A stretch of 64,000 nt of DNA from Epichloe hybrida. Its lineage: Eukaryota; Ascomycota; Sordariomycetes; Hypocreales; Clavicipitaceae. The translations under genes and the position numbers were made by a program. The notes below the pieces were generated by a model. That model had not been told where the DNA came from. It did no database searches and saw only the letters and a program-made list of their open reading frames with translations. How positions within the stretch are numbered: the first letter of the stretch is position 1; each line of letters opens with the position of its first letter. Where the stretch lies: contig JAFEKR010000006.1 in NCBI GenBank assembly GCA_019022495.1, positions 3,410,001-3,474,000 of the forward strand. The letters run 5' to 3'. Shown here one piece after another: positions 1 to 11,315 of this stretch.

Positions 1-3000
1 AGGTAAATGCCTTTTCTTCTTAATAATAAAGCAATAGCTACGATGAGGCGTTAGCTTGCTCGTTGTATTGTTAGCAATTACGTTAGGATGAATTCCTTTC
101 CTTTATCATTATAGCCTTGTATAATGAGATGAGATTTCTTATATAGCAAGTCTGTTCCTTTGCCTTTAATCTCTCTAACCATACGAGAATCGAAGATTCT
201 ATGACCTCTGTGCTTCGCTAGGTTAAACTTAATAAATTTGAATATATTATAAGCTTATAAAGCGTTAATCTTAGCTTAATCAGACTGCTTAAAGGGTTTT
301 CCTAGGGTTATAATCCTTCCTTCTTAGCGGAGCTAAAGGGCAAGGTTTTAATTAGCCTTTTCCTTTGCTATAAGGAATGCTATACTTAGTATCCCTCTGG
401 TTATAATCTCTTAAATAAAGGCTTTCTCTTAATCTTTATTTATAAGTATATAAAGCTAAACTAGGCTAATATCCTTCTTAGGGCTATAAGGTTTTCTTTT
501 CCTTACTTTTATTTCTTTAGGGTGTGGTAATAAGTCTTTAACTTAATAGCTTCCCTTTAGGGCCTTTTAGGCTTTATAAGCCTCTTTATTAGACTCTCCT
601 ACACTTATGAATTACACTATAAGGGCCTTTCTTAGTCTCCCTTACTTTCTCTTAGCTAGTGTCTATAGCTCTTTACTATTTTCTATTAGAGAATCTCTTT
701 TATTAGTAGTAGTTAGTTATATAGCTTCTCCTTCCTTTGTGTTACTTAGCTATTACTCTAGCGGATTATAAGGCTTTATCTCTTACTACTCTAGTCCCTT
801 TATAATACATAGGTTTTTATAGTAAGGCTTTACTACTATAGAGTAAAACTTTACTAGGCTATAGGGTATATTAATAGTATAGGTCTCTTTATTAGTAGTA
901 AGTAGCTTATATAGGCTATGCTAGCTACCTTTCTCTCTTTATATATGTATATTAGCCTATAGGGGTAGCTAATATATAGGCGCTATGTTAGGGCTATTCT
1001 AGGCTTTAAGGGTATTACGGACCTGCTATAAAGCTAGAAGATGTTAGACTTTATTAGTGGCTTTATGAATTACCTTAGTATATTAAATAATAGAGATGCT
1101 TAGTAGTAACTTGTCTGTTATTTGTAAGTAGCCTCTAAAGACTAGTATGGTTAGGATAATACTATTTAGGCCTGCGGAGTTATTAATTACCTTAATAGCT
1201 ATTTAGAGATATTACTCTAGCGTAAGCTCTGTTTTAATTAAGTCTATAATAATATTATAGGCTTGGTGTAGAGGTTTATAGTATCTCTTAACCTTTCTAA
1301 TGCTATTATAGGCTTTAATTAGTATCTTACTAGTTTTAATTAATATTAATTAAGTATAATGCCTAAACTTAGTGGAAGTAAAGTTATTGCTAGCATTATG
1401 GATGATCTAATCTGGGGGTCTGAGATAAGTATTAATCTAATATTCGCGGATTACGTCCTAGATGTCTTGAGCCTTCTACTTCTTTGGATTAAGGAATTAG
1501 GCTACTTAGAATAAGGTTACTGAATTAACGATGTGAAGCACTAGTTAGCTATTGATTTGCATGATATTAATAATAATCTTGTAGTTGAATTTGTGATTGT
1601 CCTTGATTGTGAATTTGAATTAGCTAGGGGCCTTTCTATGTATCTAGTAATAGTAGCAGACTTTAGTTAATTTCTTAATTACCTAGCGTTTAACTTCGTG
1701 ACTAGCTTAGTAAAGGATCTTTATAAGTTATTAAACAAAAGGGTAACTAAGCTAATGATATAATTAATGGATATCTTCTTCTAAAAGGTAGAAGGCGACT
1801 GTTTCTTTTGCCTCTAGTAATTACTAAGGATAACCCTATTGTTGCATGATAGGTATAGTCTTGTTGCCTTAGATAAGTATGTTAGCGAGGTTATTAATCT
1901 TGACTTGTATCTTATCTATATTAGTAATTAAGAAGAGAAAGGGGGTAGCTATGTTAAGGACGTAGAATTTAAGCTCTCTAAGTTCTGTAGGTATATAAAG
2001 GATTCCTCTTGTAACTACTAATCTAGCGCTAAATGTAATAATTTGGGAATTCCTCTAAAGACCTCTTTAGAATAGCGTTCTTTAGAGATATAGCAAATCA
2101 AGCCTTTATTGCACTCTTATGGCTTATAGAGCCCTTATTTAAGGAATATATGTTAAAAAGCTTAATTATGTAAGGTTGCTAGGACGTTAACGTTAGCGGT
2201 GTTATGGTTAGTCTATGGTCCTAAATAGAAGAATTATGTAATGCTTAGATATGCTATTAATAGTAGCTTCTTCGTATTGTTATTATTATCTTTAGCTTCT
2301 ATATAAGCTATAAGATATAATTCCTAATTCTAACCTAAGCTTTTATTAGGCTTATTATTATCCTGCCCTTTATAGGAGGTAAGGAATGCCTAGAATCTCT
2401 TCTCTAAAGGGGGTGTATAATGTGTTTTACTAGCTTACTAGCGGTCCTTTTTCTTTTAATATTCTTTAGTAAAGTAATTAGAGGACTAGTAGCTGCTCTT
2501 ACCGCATATAAAGTAGCGCTTAGTGCTTAGCCTAGGGCTTTATCTATAATAACTTCCTTTGCCGCGGGGGGATGATTGCTGTTTGTACTAATGATTAGTG
2601 AATATAGCCTCTAGAGGGTCTCCTTATTAGTACTAAAGGTATTAGGAGGACTTCTTATTTAATTTCATAATAGTAATTACCTTACAGAGGTCTCTAGTAA
2701 GACTCTTAAAGCCTATGGAGTGTATATATTCTACTATCTAATATTTAAGCATACTAGCTATAGCATTTAAGGCTTACTTATAGAGTTTAGTATTTACTAT
2801 CTTAGTAGGGTATAGTTCTCTATAGATTTTCTTAAGGGTTAATAATATAATCTTAAGGTAGTTAAGCTTGCTTTTATTAGGGTTTTTCTTAATTATACTC
2901 TTTAGCGTTATACTACTCTATTTATAGTAATAGAATTACTAGTTACTTTTTATCTTAAAGCGTTAACAAATACAAGTAATTATCTCTTTATAGGAATAGT

Positions 3001-3899
3001 TATTCCTAAAGAGGTAATTAAGATAGTATTGCTTAGCATTACTTATTAATATAATAAGGAAAGCCTTCTAATAATGCGTTTAAGGAAGGTTAATTCTATC
3101 ACACTTATTTTCAAAGAGCGTAATCTTTAGCGTTAAGAAGTTATATAGCTTTCCACTATAGTAGTTGCTATCCTTATATATTTTTATAAGCTCCAAGATT
3201 TTCTTTATAATCTAATCTTTAGAGGGGAATTGCTATAAAGGCATAATTTGTTATGAATAACAGTCCACTAGTCATTCTTAATAATAATTATCTAGATAGA
3301 GCTATTAATATAATAGGGATTATCATAGGGGTTCTTATAAGGGTTTAAGCAATCTCTAGGGTTAGGGAAGGTTAATTTCTAGGGTAGGTTATTAGGGCTG
3401 TTAATATTAAGGTTCTAGGGGTTTGGAAGATTGTGGTCTTTCTTATGATTTTTCCTATGACTAAAGGGGCATTAAGGTTTAATAAAGCACTTCCTTAAGC
3501 AATACTAGGATTAAATATCCTAGGCCTTATCTAACAAGGACGCCGTGATCTTGTAAAGAATTACGTAATTCTTTAACAACATCCTTAAATACCCTTTTAA
3601 AGGTGTCTTTAGACTAGCCTTTAAAGTCTTCTTAGAATAACTCCTATAGGTTATTATCTCTCTAACCTTAATGCTTACTAAGGTTAATAAATCTCGTAAT
3701 TTAGTTATTAAGCTTAAGCTACATAGCAGTGTCTAGATCTAGCTTAATAAATTCTTTCTAGTTATACAAGAATTCATAAGTAAGCTATTAAAGGCATAGG
3801 GGTAATTTATGCCTTTAAGGTCTCTTAGGGGTAATAATTAGAGCCTTACTATCACTAGTAGCTCTTCCTCTTATAGAAGGTCTAGATTCCTCTGCCATT
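1..3899 (-). pseudogene. Copia A gag-pol remnant
   Basis: Minus-strand reading from an ATG at 3899 gives a gag-like N-terminus beginning MAEESRPSIRGRATSDSK. It is then broken by TAA/TAG codons at sites where CAA, CAG or TGG are the likely originals. Further along, the sequence matches in inverted form the Copia integrase region of the plus copy at 5280-5900. There is no intact reading frame; it is a RIP-killed pseudogene cut by the window edge. Confidence 0.75.
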
Positions 3900-4558
3900 T
3901 TTAACTATCAAAGGAAAAAAAACAGCAACAGGAGTAAATTAATAGGGATAAGGAAAGCAACAGAAGTGTCAAAAGTAAGCAAAAGCAACAAGAAAAATAA
4001 CAAGGAATTAATAGGAATTGCCCTTCCTATTTTTCGTGAAAAGAAGGGGAGGAGGTAATCTCTCTTTCTTGCTAATAAGCATAGGGCAAATAGCACTAAT
4101 AATAAAGGGGGCAAAAAACAAGCTGTAAATACTTATACGAACAGATTAAAGGTCTGTTAGATAAAGGGAATATTTATAGAGAAGTTATAGATATATTAGC
4201 TAGCCTAGCTAAGGTAATTTAACGTTAGGTTTAAAATAAATGCCTTGCGGCAATAGATTCGGTTATTTAGTTAGTTTTCTTGTGATAGACAATAAAATCA
4301 ACAATTAACAATAATATCCTAGATAGATATAACGAAGTTATATCCCTAAGCCTAAGGGTTAATAGATTAATTCCTTAGAAGCCTAATAAGCCTATAACTA
4401 GGATTCTAGTCTCTTCCTTTAGTATACTTATGTAGTTATGCCTCTCTACCACAATAACTATTACGGCATAACAAGAGGTAGTAGTAGTAGCATTTGCAAA
4501 AATGTCTCTTCTTATAATACCTAGCTTATCTATGGTTATGAAGTTAACCACTAATCAG

Positions 4559-4820
4559 TGTTAGATGCACCAAGGTCCTGCGTAGGTAATAAATCCCGTA
4601 TAGATTAAAGTTAATAATAGATAGTTAGATAGCTAGCTAGGAAAGAGGGAAAAGAGAGGGAAAGTCTAGATGCTAGAAAAGGTGGGCGAAATTCGTATGT
4701 GGGGCACAAAAGGGGGTGGCGAATTAATGCAGCCAATTATATCGCGTGCATCGCGCCGGACCCACAATTAGTCCGGTCTTTGGCCACGATTAAACCAATG
4801 AAGATCCGAAGGAATCAACA
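4559..4820 (-). repeat. Copia A LTR (5' LTR of the minus-strand copy)
   Basis: 262-bp LTR. On the plus strand it starts TGTTAGATGC and ends ATCAACA, so the original ends were TGTTG...CAACA. The same sequence recurs at 25990-26247, 28723-28980 and, in the opposite orientation, 30892-31148. It contains a CpG-rich stretch around 4740-4790 that escaped most RIP. Confidence 0.93.
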
Positions 4821-5209
4821 TAAAGATCTAGAAAGATAAAATAACCTTTAGAATTTAGGAAATAAATAAAGTTATATAGTAATACTAAAAATACCATACT
4901 TAGCTACCCTATTCCTATTATAAGCTTAATAGTTTAAATAAGTATAAACTTTAAAGATTTATAACTAAATAACTAAATTCTAATAAAAAAGAAAGCTAAT
5001 ATTAAGTTAATGAAGAAAAATCTGAAGAATATTATAAGATATTAATATGCCCCACTTTTATTTTTAGCCTTATACTACATGTAGTATTTGTAGTGTAGTG
5101 TAGTATTTACTACACTACACTACATACTACACTACATTACAATTCACTACACTACATACTACAAGGAAAGTCAAAATACTACATTTACTACACTACATGT
5201 AAAGCTCTG
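4821..5209. mobile_element. hAT-3 fragment: one end of a hAT relative
   Basis: AT-rich sequence resembling the interior of hAT-1 near 21880-22130 (shared blocks around an 'aaagata..ataacctt' stretch and 'gcttaatag'). It then has a dense array of TACACTACA-like motifs (about 5078-5200) and a terminus ending GCTCTG, compared with AATGCTCTG in hAT-1/2. The probable 8-bp TSD half is ACTATAGG at 5210-5217. The left part was displaced beyond the window by the Copia A(-) insertion. It looks like a sister family whose subterminal motif has changed. Confidence 0.65.
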
Positions 5210-8200
5210 ACTATAGGAGAGGTATAAGTGAAGGCCCTGTTAAGATTAATACCTTTATTAAAGGTAACCCCCTGTAAACCCTAAATTATTATATTTAGCG
5301 CTGGATTAGTAGTTATAAAAGAAATCCTTTATATACTTATAGAACTTAGAGAGCTTAAATTCTATGTCCTTAATATAGCTACCCCCTTTCTCTTCTTAAT
5401 TACTAATATAGATAAAATGCAAGTTAAGATTAATAACCTTGCTAATATACTTATCTAAGGTAATAAGACTATACCTATTGTGCGATAATAGGGCTACCTG
5501 TGGTAGTTACTAGAAGTAAGAGAGATAGTTGCCTTTTACCTTTTAGAAGGAGATATCTATTAATTATATTATTAACTTAGTTACCTTTCTGTTTAATAAC
5601 TTATAAAGATCCTTTACTAAGCTAGTCACGAAGTTAAACACTAGGTAATTAAGGAATTAACTAAAGTCTGCTACTATTACTAGATACACGGAAAGGCCCT
5701 AGCTAATTCAAATTCATAATTAAGGACAATCACGAATTTAACTACGAGATCATTGTTAATATTATGTAAATCAATAGCTAACTAGTGCTTTATATTATTA
5801 ATTTAGCAACCTTATTCTAAGTAGCCTAATTCCTTAATCTAAAGAAGCAGAAGGCTTAAGATATCTAGGGTATAATCTGTAAATATTAGATTAATACTTA
5901 TCTCGGACCTCTAGAATGGATTATACATAACGCTAGTAATAACTTCGCTTTCGCTAAGTTTAAGCACTATACTTAACTAATGTTAATTAAGACTAATAAG
6001 ATGCTAATTAAAGCTTATAATAGCATTAGAAAGGTTAAGAGATATCACAGACCTCTACGCTAAGCTTATAATATTATTACAGACTTAATTAGGATAGAAC
6101 TTACGCTAGAGTAATGTCTTTAAATAGCTATTAAAGTAATTAATAACTCTATAGGCCTAAATAGTATTATCCTAACCTTACTAGTCTTTAGAGGCTACCT
6201 ATAGATTATAGATAAGTTACTACTAAGCATCTTTATTATTTAATGTGCTAAAGTAATTTATAAAGCTACTAATAAAGTCTGCTACTATCTAGCTTTATGG
6301 TAGGTTTGTAATGCCCTTAAAGCCTAGAATAGCCCTAATATAGCGCTTATATATTAGCTACCCCTATAGGCTAATATACGTGTGTAAAGAGAGAAAGGTA
6401 GCTAGTATAGCCTATATAAGCTACTTACTACTAATAGAGAGACCTATATAGTTAATATACCCCATGGCCTAGTGAAGTTCCACTCTATAGTAGTAAAGCC
6501 TTACTATAAAGACCTATGTACTATAGAGGGACTAGAGTAGTAGGAGATAAAGCCCTATGATTTACTAGAGTAATAGCTAAGTAATATAGAGGAAGGAGAA
6601 GCTATATAACTAACTACTACTAATAAAAGAAATTCTCTAATAGAAGAAAGTAAAGAGCTATAGACACTAGCTAAGAGAAAGTAAGGGAGACTAAGAAAGG
6701 CCCTTATAGTGTAATTTATAAGTGTAGGAGAGTTTAATAAAGAGGCTTATAAAGCCTAAAAGGCCCTAAGGGGAAGCTATTAAGTTAAAGACTTATTACC
6801 ACACCCTAAAGGAATAAAAGTAAGGAAAAGAAGACCTTATAGCCCTAAGAAGGATATTAGCCTAGTTTAGCTCTATGTACTTATAAATAAAGATTAAGAG
6901 GAGGCCTTTATTTAAGAGGTTATAACTAGAGGGATGCTAAGTATAGTATTCCTTATAGTAAAGGAAGAGGCTAATTAGAACCTTACCCTTTAGCTTCACT
7001 AAGAAGGAAGGATTATAACCCTAGGAAAACCCTTTAAGTAGTCTAACCAAGCTAAGATTAATGCTTTATAAGCTTGTGATATGTTTAAATTCGTTAAGTT
7101 TGACCTAGCGAAGCATAGAGGTTATAGAATCTTCGATTCTTATATAGTTAGAGAGATTAAAGGCAAAGGAACGGACTCACCATATGAGAAATCTCGTCTT
7201 GTTATATAAGGCCATAATGATAAAGGAAAGGAATTTATCCTAATGTAATTGCTAATAATATAACATACGAGCTAACAACTTATCGTAGCTATTGCTTCGT
7301 TATTAAAAAGAAGAGGCATTTACCTTTAGATTCGTGATATTACGTAAGCTTACACTTAATTATATATAATGCTAATAAGGCTAATTATTATGAGACTGCT
7401 AAAGCAGATTACATATCTCTTTCTAGAAGGGACTATAATTAAATTAATTAGACCTCTTTATGGGATCATAGAGGCTAGAACCTACTAGTGGGCAACGTAC
7501 TTCTATTACTATAGGGATAACCTTAATATGATAACCTTAACCTATAATCCCTGCTTATTAATTATAGCTCTGAATGATAAGAACCTCTTTAGTATTATTA
7601 GAATGTAAACTAATAATATATTAGGCCTAAGTAATAATAACTTCTTCTAAAAAGAAAAGAAAGAGCTCTAGAAGGCTAATTTTATAGCTAAAGAAAAGTA
7701 ATAATTAACCGCTAAGAACCCCCTTATCTTTAATAGCTATATCTTAACCTAGAACACTAATAACTTGCTAATATTAACCTAAAAAGGCTAGAGTTAGAAG
7801 ATTAAGGAAGTTAATCCTTAATCCTTAATAGTAAAGCAAGAATACGTAGAATAATAAGCCTAAGGAAGCTATATCGTAACTATATATTAACTAGAAGCTT
7901 CCTACGACCTTTTAATTATAGCTTAACACTAAGAGCCCTCTATAGAAGATATTACATGCCTTAATAAACGCCTTAAATAGCAGATTAAGAATTAATAGCG
8001 TGGACTATAATATATTTCTTTAGTCCTTAAGGAGGCAAAGCTTTTTATGTTTATAGATAGATTGCTTACTAATAACAAGGGTTTAAGCTCATAGATTGAA
8101 TACGTAATTGTGATTAGCAACGAGATAATATAAGATAATAATACCTTTATTATAAAAGGTAACATTATTATATATAGCTTAATAAAGAGTAAGAGAGTTA

Positions 8201-8481
8201 CTTATAGCGCGCTTACCTCCGAGTTATATAGCATAGTTTAAGGCGTAGATATTACTTACGCAATTTCCATAACTTTATATCAGATTACGGATTAATTAAA
8301 GATGCCTTGAATTCCTATGATTCTTTGTACTAATTCTTTTTTATTATATGAATATCTTGTAAAGCTAGGAATTATAAAGGAGAAGAGACTAATAATTGAT
8401 ATTATAGCTCTTTGTTAATTGTACGAAAGGCATGAGATCTACGAAGTTAGGTGGATTAATGGTAATGATAATCCGGCGGAT
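5210..8481 (+). pseudogene. Copia A pol remnant (integrase, RT, RNase H start)
   Basis: Plus-strand Copia pol read through RIP stops. The 7420-7620 segment gives a reverse transcriptase block with LEGTIIKLIRPLYGIIEA followed by a 'MxTNNILGL' strand, which corresponds to the QTDD-type catalytic motif of fungal Copia elements with the Asp codons mutated to Asn. 8170-8480 gives RNase H (SKRVT.SALTSELYS..., then RWINGNDNPAD). Stops are nearly all TAA/TAG. The domain is interrupted at 8481 by Gypsy C and completed at 30616. Confidence 0.85.
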
Positions 8482-8748
8482 TGTCAGGGGCACGGAGGCC
8501 AGGGAGTCACGGACAGGACGGTCACATAATGGAGCCCTCGGATAAGCCCTAGATCGCACAGATGACTAAGTAGCTGCTAGGTAGCCACGTGCACATAGTA
8601 GGGTATTTAAACAAGAACCACCTATAAGAGTTATAGGAGGTTAGAGTTTAAGACCTTTATATACTTACCCCTAAGTAGTAGCTCTCTAGCTATAATTAAG
8701 AGTCTTAGCCTTTACTTTATTTATATCTCTCTTACTATAGTTATAATA
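8482..8748 (+). repeat. Gypsy C 5' LTR
   Basis: 267 bp, starts TGTCAGGGGC. The RIPed end AGTTATAATA corresponds to AGTCGTGACA in the 3' copy, so the original termini were TGTCA...TGACA. Confidence 0.92.
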
Positions 8749-11006
8749 AGTTAAACTCTTAAACCCTTTTAGGAAAATAGACTATTAGCTAGATTTAAAT
8801 ATAAAGGAGCTATAGGATATTTACTTAGAATATACCTATATTACCTAGTAAGGAAGCCCTAAACCTATAGTACCTAAGCAGTAACTTAAACACTCTAACT
8901 ATAAAATATAATAGGGCATAGTAAACATTACCTAACTAATATAGTAACCCTAGATCTAGAAATAATAATAATCTAGACTAGCTACAGAGGTAATATAAGG
9001 TTATATAAGCCTAGCTACGTAATACTTACTTAAGATAAGAGATCTTAGAAATAGAAGCGTAGCTTAAAGAAATAAAAGCAAACCTGTAATTAGCTAGATT
9101 AGGTAGAAGACCTATAATTACCCCTTAGATAGACGCACTAATAAATCCTATATTCCTAGGTTTCTTACCTAATAGTAAGTTTATAATAAGCATATACTTA
9201 TAAAGCTTTATTAAGATATAGTATAAGGTGCCTATATATAAGGGAGACACTTATAAGAATTTATAAGCATATCTATAGGATTTAAATATACTATTCTAGC
9301 TAGACCTAAGAACCTTCTAGGATAATAAAATAAAGGTAGCATATACTAGCAGCTACCTAGCTAATAACGCAAAGTAACAATAGATATATTATGTAATAGT
9401 GAATAGGATAGTTAACTATATAGCCTACACCTAGGATAGATTTATATCTTAGCTAAACACTAGTATAATAGATAAAGACATAAGGTACTTAGAAGCTACT
9501 AGGACGCTACTAAACCTTAGGTAAAAGCATAATTAATCTTTCTAATCTTTCCTAAGACTCTAGATAAAGGTAAAAGCTAAATTACCTAACTAAATCCCCT
9601 CATATCTAAGGATAGCAATATTCCTAAATAGCTTAAATAACACTATAAGGTAGCATATAGTTAGCTAAGAGTTCCCTATATCTTAGAGCTACCTATAGGG
9701 CTAAGGTAAAAAAGCTAAAGTTATAATAATATCTATAATAAAGAATTATAATAGAAGCTATAATAAAGAAGGTAGGAATAACAAAAGATAACGCTCTAGC
9801 TCCCTTATAAATAATTCGTAGTAAGGTTCCTAATAATAGGGCATAGGCTAGAAGCTATTTAAGTGCTATAAATATAGTAGCCCTAGATATAGTTTAAATA
9901 GATATAAAGTGGTAGACTACTTAATCTATAAGAGTAATAAGCATACTACTAAGAAGCATAGAGATAGTAGTAATAAATCTTTAAACCTAAATAAAATTCT
10001 AATTAATTCAGCATAGGCCTAGGATAATAGTCTTACTATAGAGAAACCTATAGATAAGAGAATAAGAATATAGGTATTCATATAGTAAGATAACCACTAG
10101 TTAGTAGTGCTAGCGCTATTTAATATAGGAGCGGAATATTTAATAATTTACCCTAAGCTACTATTAAAACAGGACTAGAAGAATATAGTAAAAGCAAAGG
10201 TAACACTAGAAAGCATAAGTAAGAACAAGATTTTACACTAAGGAATTTTACATAAACTAGTTAAGGTAAAGGATAGCATAGGCTATATAAAGGTTTACTA
10301 AGTTAGCTACTATATTACTAATACTAGAGAAGGAATACTCCTAGGAATAGACTAGACCCTAGAGTATAAACCTATAGTAATAGATTAGAAGTAGGGTTTT
10401 TAAAGATTCCTAATAACTAAAGAACATATTATATTTACTTTAGGCAAGTAATAACTATATAAGGTAGTAAAGTAGTCTTCTATTATACTATTACTAGTAT
10501 TACTAAAAGTTAGAATAGTTAAACCTAAAGTAAAAGAGGGGGATACTAATAAAGTTTTATTAATAAATAACACACTAAGTAATAACCTAACTCGTAACAC
10601 AGTTATAGTAATAGCAAAAGGTAATATCTAGCCCTTAAAGAAGAAGAAACTTAGAAGTATAATAGCACTCTAGGTAGTGTTTTACAAGGAGCTAGTAGCG
10701 TCCACGTAAGAAATAGATAGTAACGCACCCTAATAGTAAATCCTAGAGGAGTACGTGGAATTTACAGATATGTTCTTAAAAGATCTAGCTAGTAAGCTTC
10801 TAGAACTTAGGGGCTACACTTATATAATTAAATTAGAAGAAGGGAAATAGCTACTATAGGGACTTATATATAACCTAGCGGAAAAAGAGCTAGAGGTGCT
10901 TAGGGAGTACCTTACAAGTGCGTAGAAAAAAGAATAAATTAGAAGATTAACAAGCCTAGCTAGAGCCCTAATTTTATTTGTCCTAAAAAAATTAAGGAAA
11001 TTAAGG

Positions 11007-11315
11007 TGTTAGAACAAAGGTGATATCAATCGCGCGTCGCAGCCGCAATTACCTGGCAAAAGCTTGGGCCGCGCGCGGACCCCACATATAACCCACAACC
11101 TAGCACGTTAATTAGCTAGGAAATATAAGGACACAAACGCGTAACCCCTTTTCCCTTTATATATTATAACTTCTAGCTTTTTACCTCTCTTTTCCTAGAA
11201 CTTAATTAATTATAATAACAGATAACGTAGCCTAGAATAGATAATTAATAATAATACTATTCTTCGGGCTTATAACTATATTACACATTAAATTTAATAC
11301 CCTGTGAATTTAATA
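11007..11315 (+). repeat. Copia B1 5' LTR
   Basis: 309 bp, TGTTAGAACA at the start; the end is RIPed to TTAATA compared with CTAACA in the 3' copy. CpG-rich islands (gcgcgtcgc, gcgcgcgg) persist although CpA sites are mutated. Confidence 0.92.

Larger units (their letters stand above)
1..4820 (-). mobile_element. Copia A(-): RIP-degraded Ty1/copia element, truncated by window edge
   Basis: Minus-strand LTR retrotransposon whose 5' LTR is 4559-4820 and whose 3' part lies beyond the window start. The interior is very TA-rich with stops in every frame. Read on the minus strand it gives a gag-like start near 3899, followed by pol-like sequence; the 1400-2050 interval is an inverted copy of the pol sequence at 5280-5900. 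It sits inside the hAT-3 fragment: sequence related to hAT-1 resumes directly at 4821. The left TSD is outside the window. C-to-T and G-to-A changes at CpA/TpG dominate, while CpG clusters survive in the LTR. Confidence 0.85.

Noticed and set aside
3908..4114. Minus-strand 68-codon hydrophobic frame in Copia A(-)
   Set aside because: It lies in the AT-rich leader upstream of gag, and its Leu/Phe richness follows from base composition.
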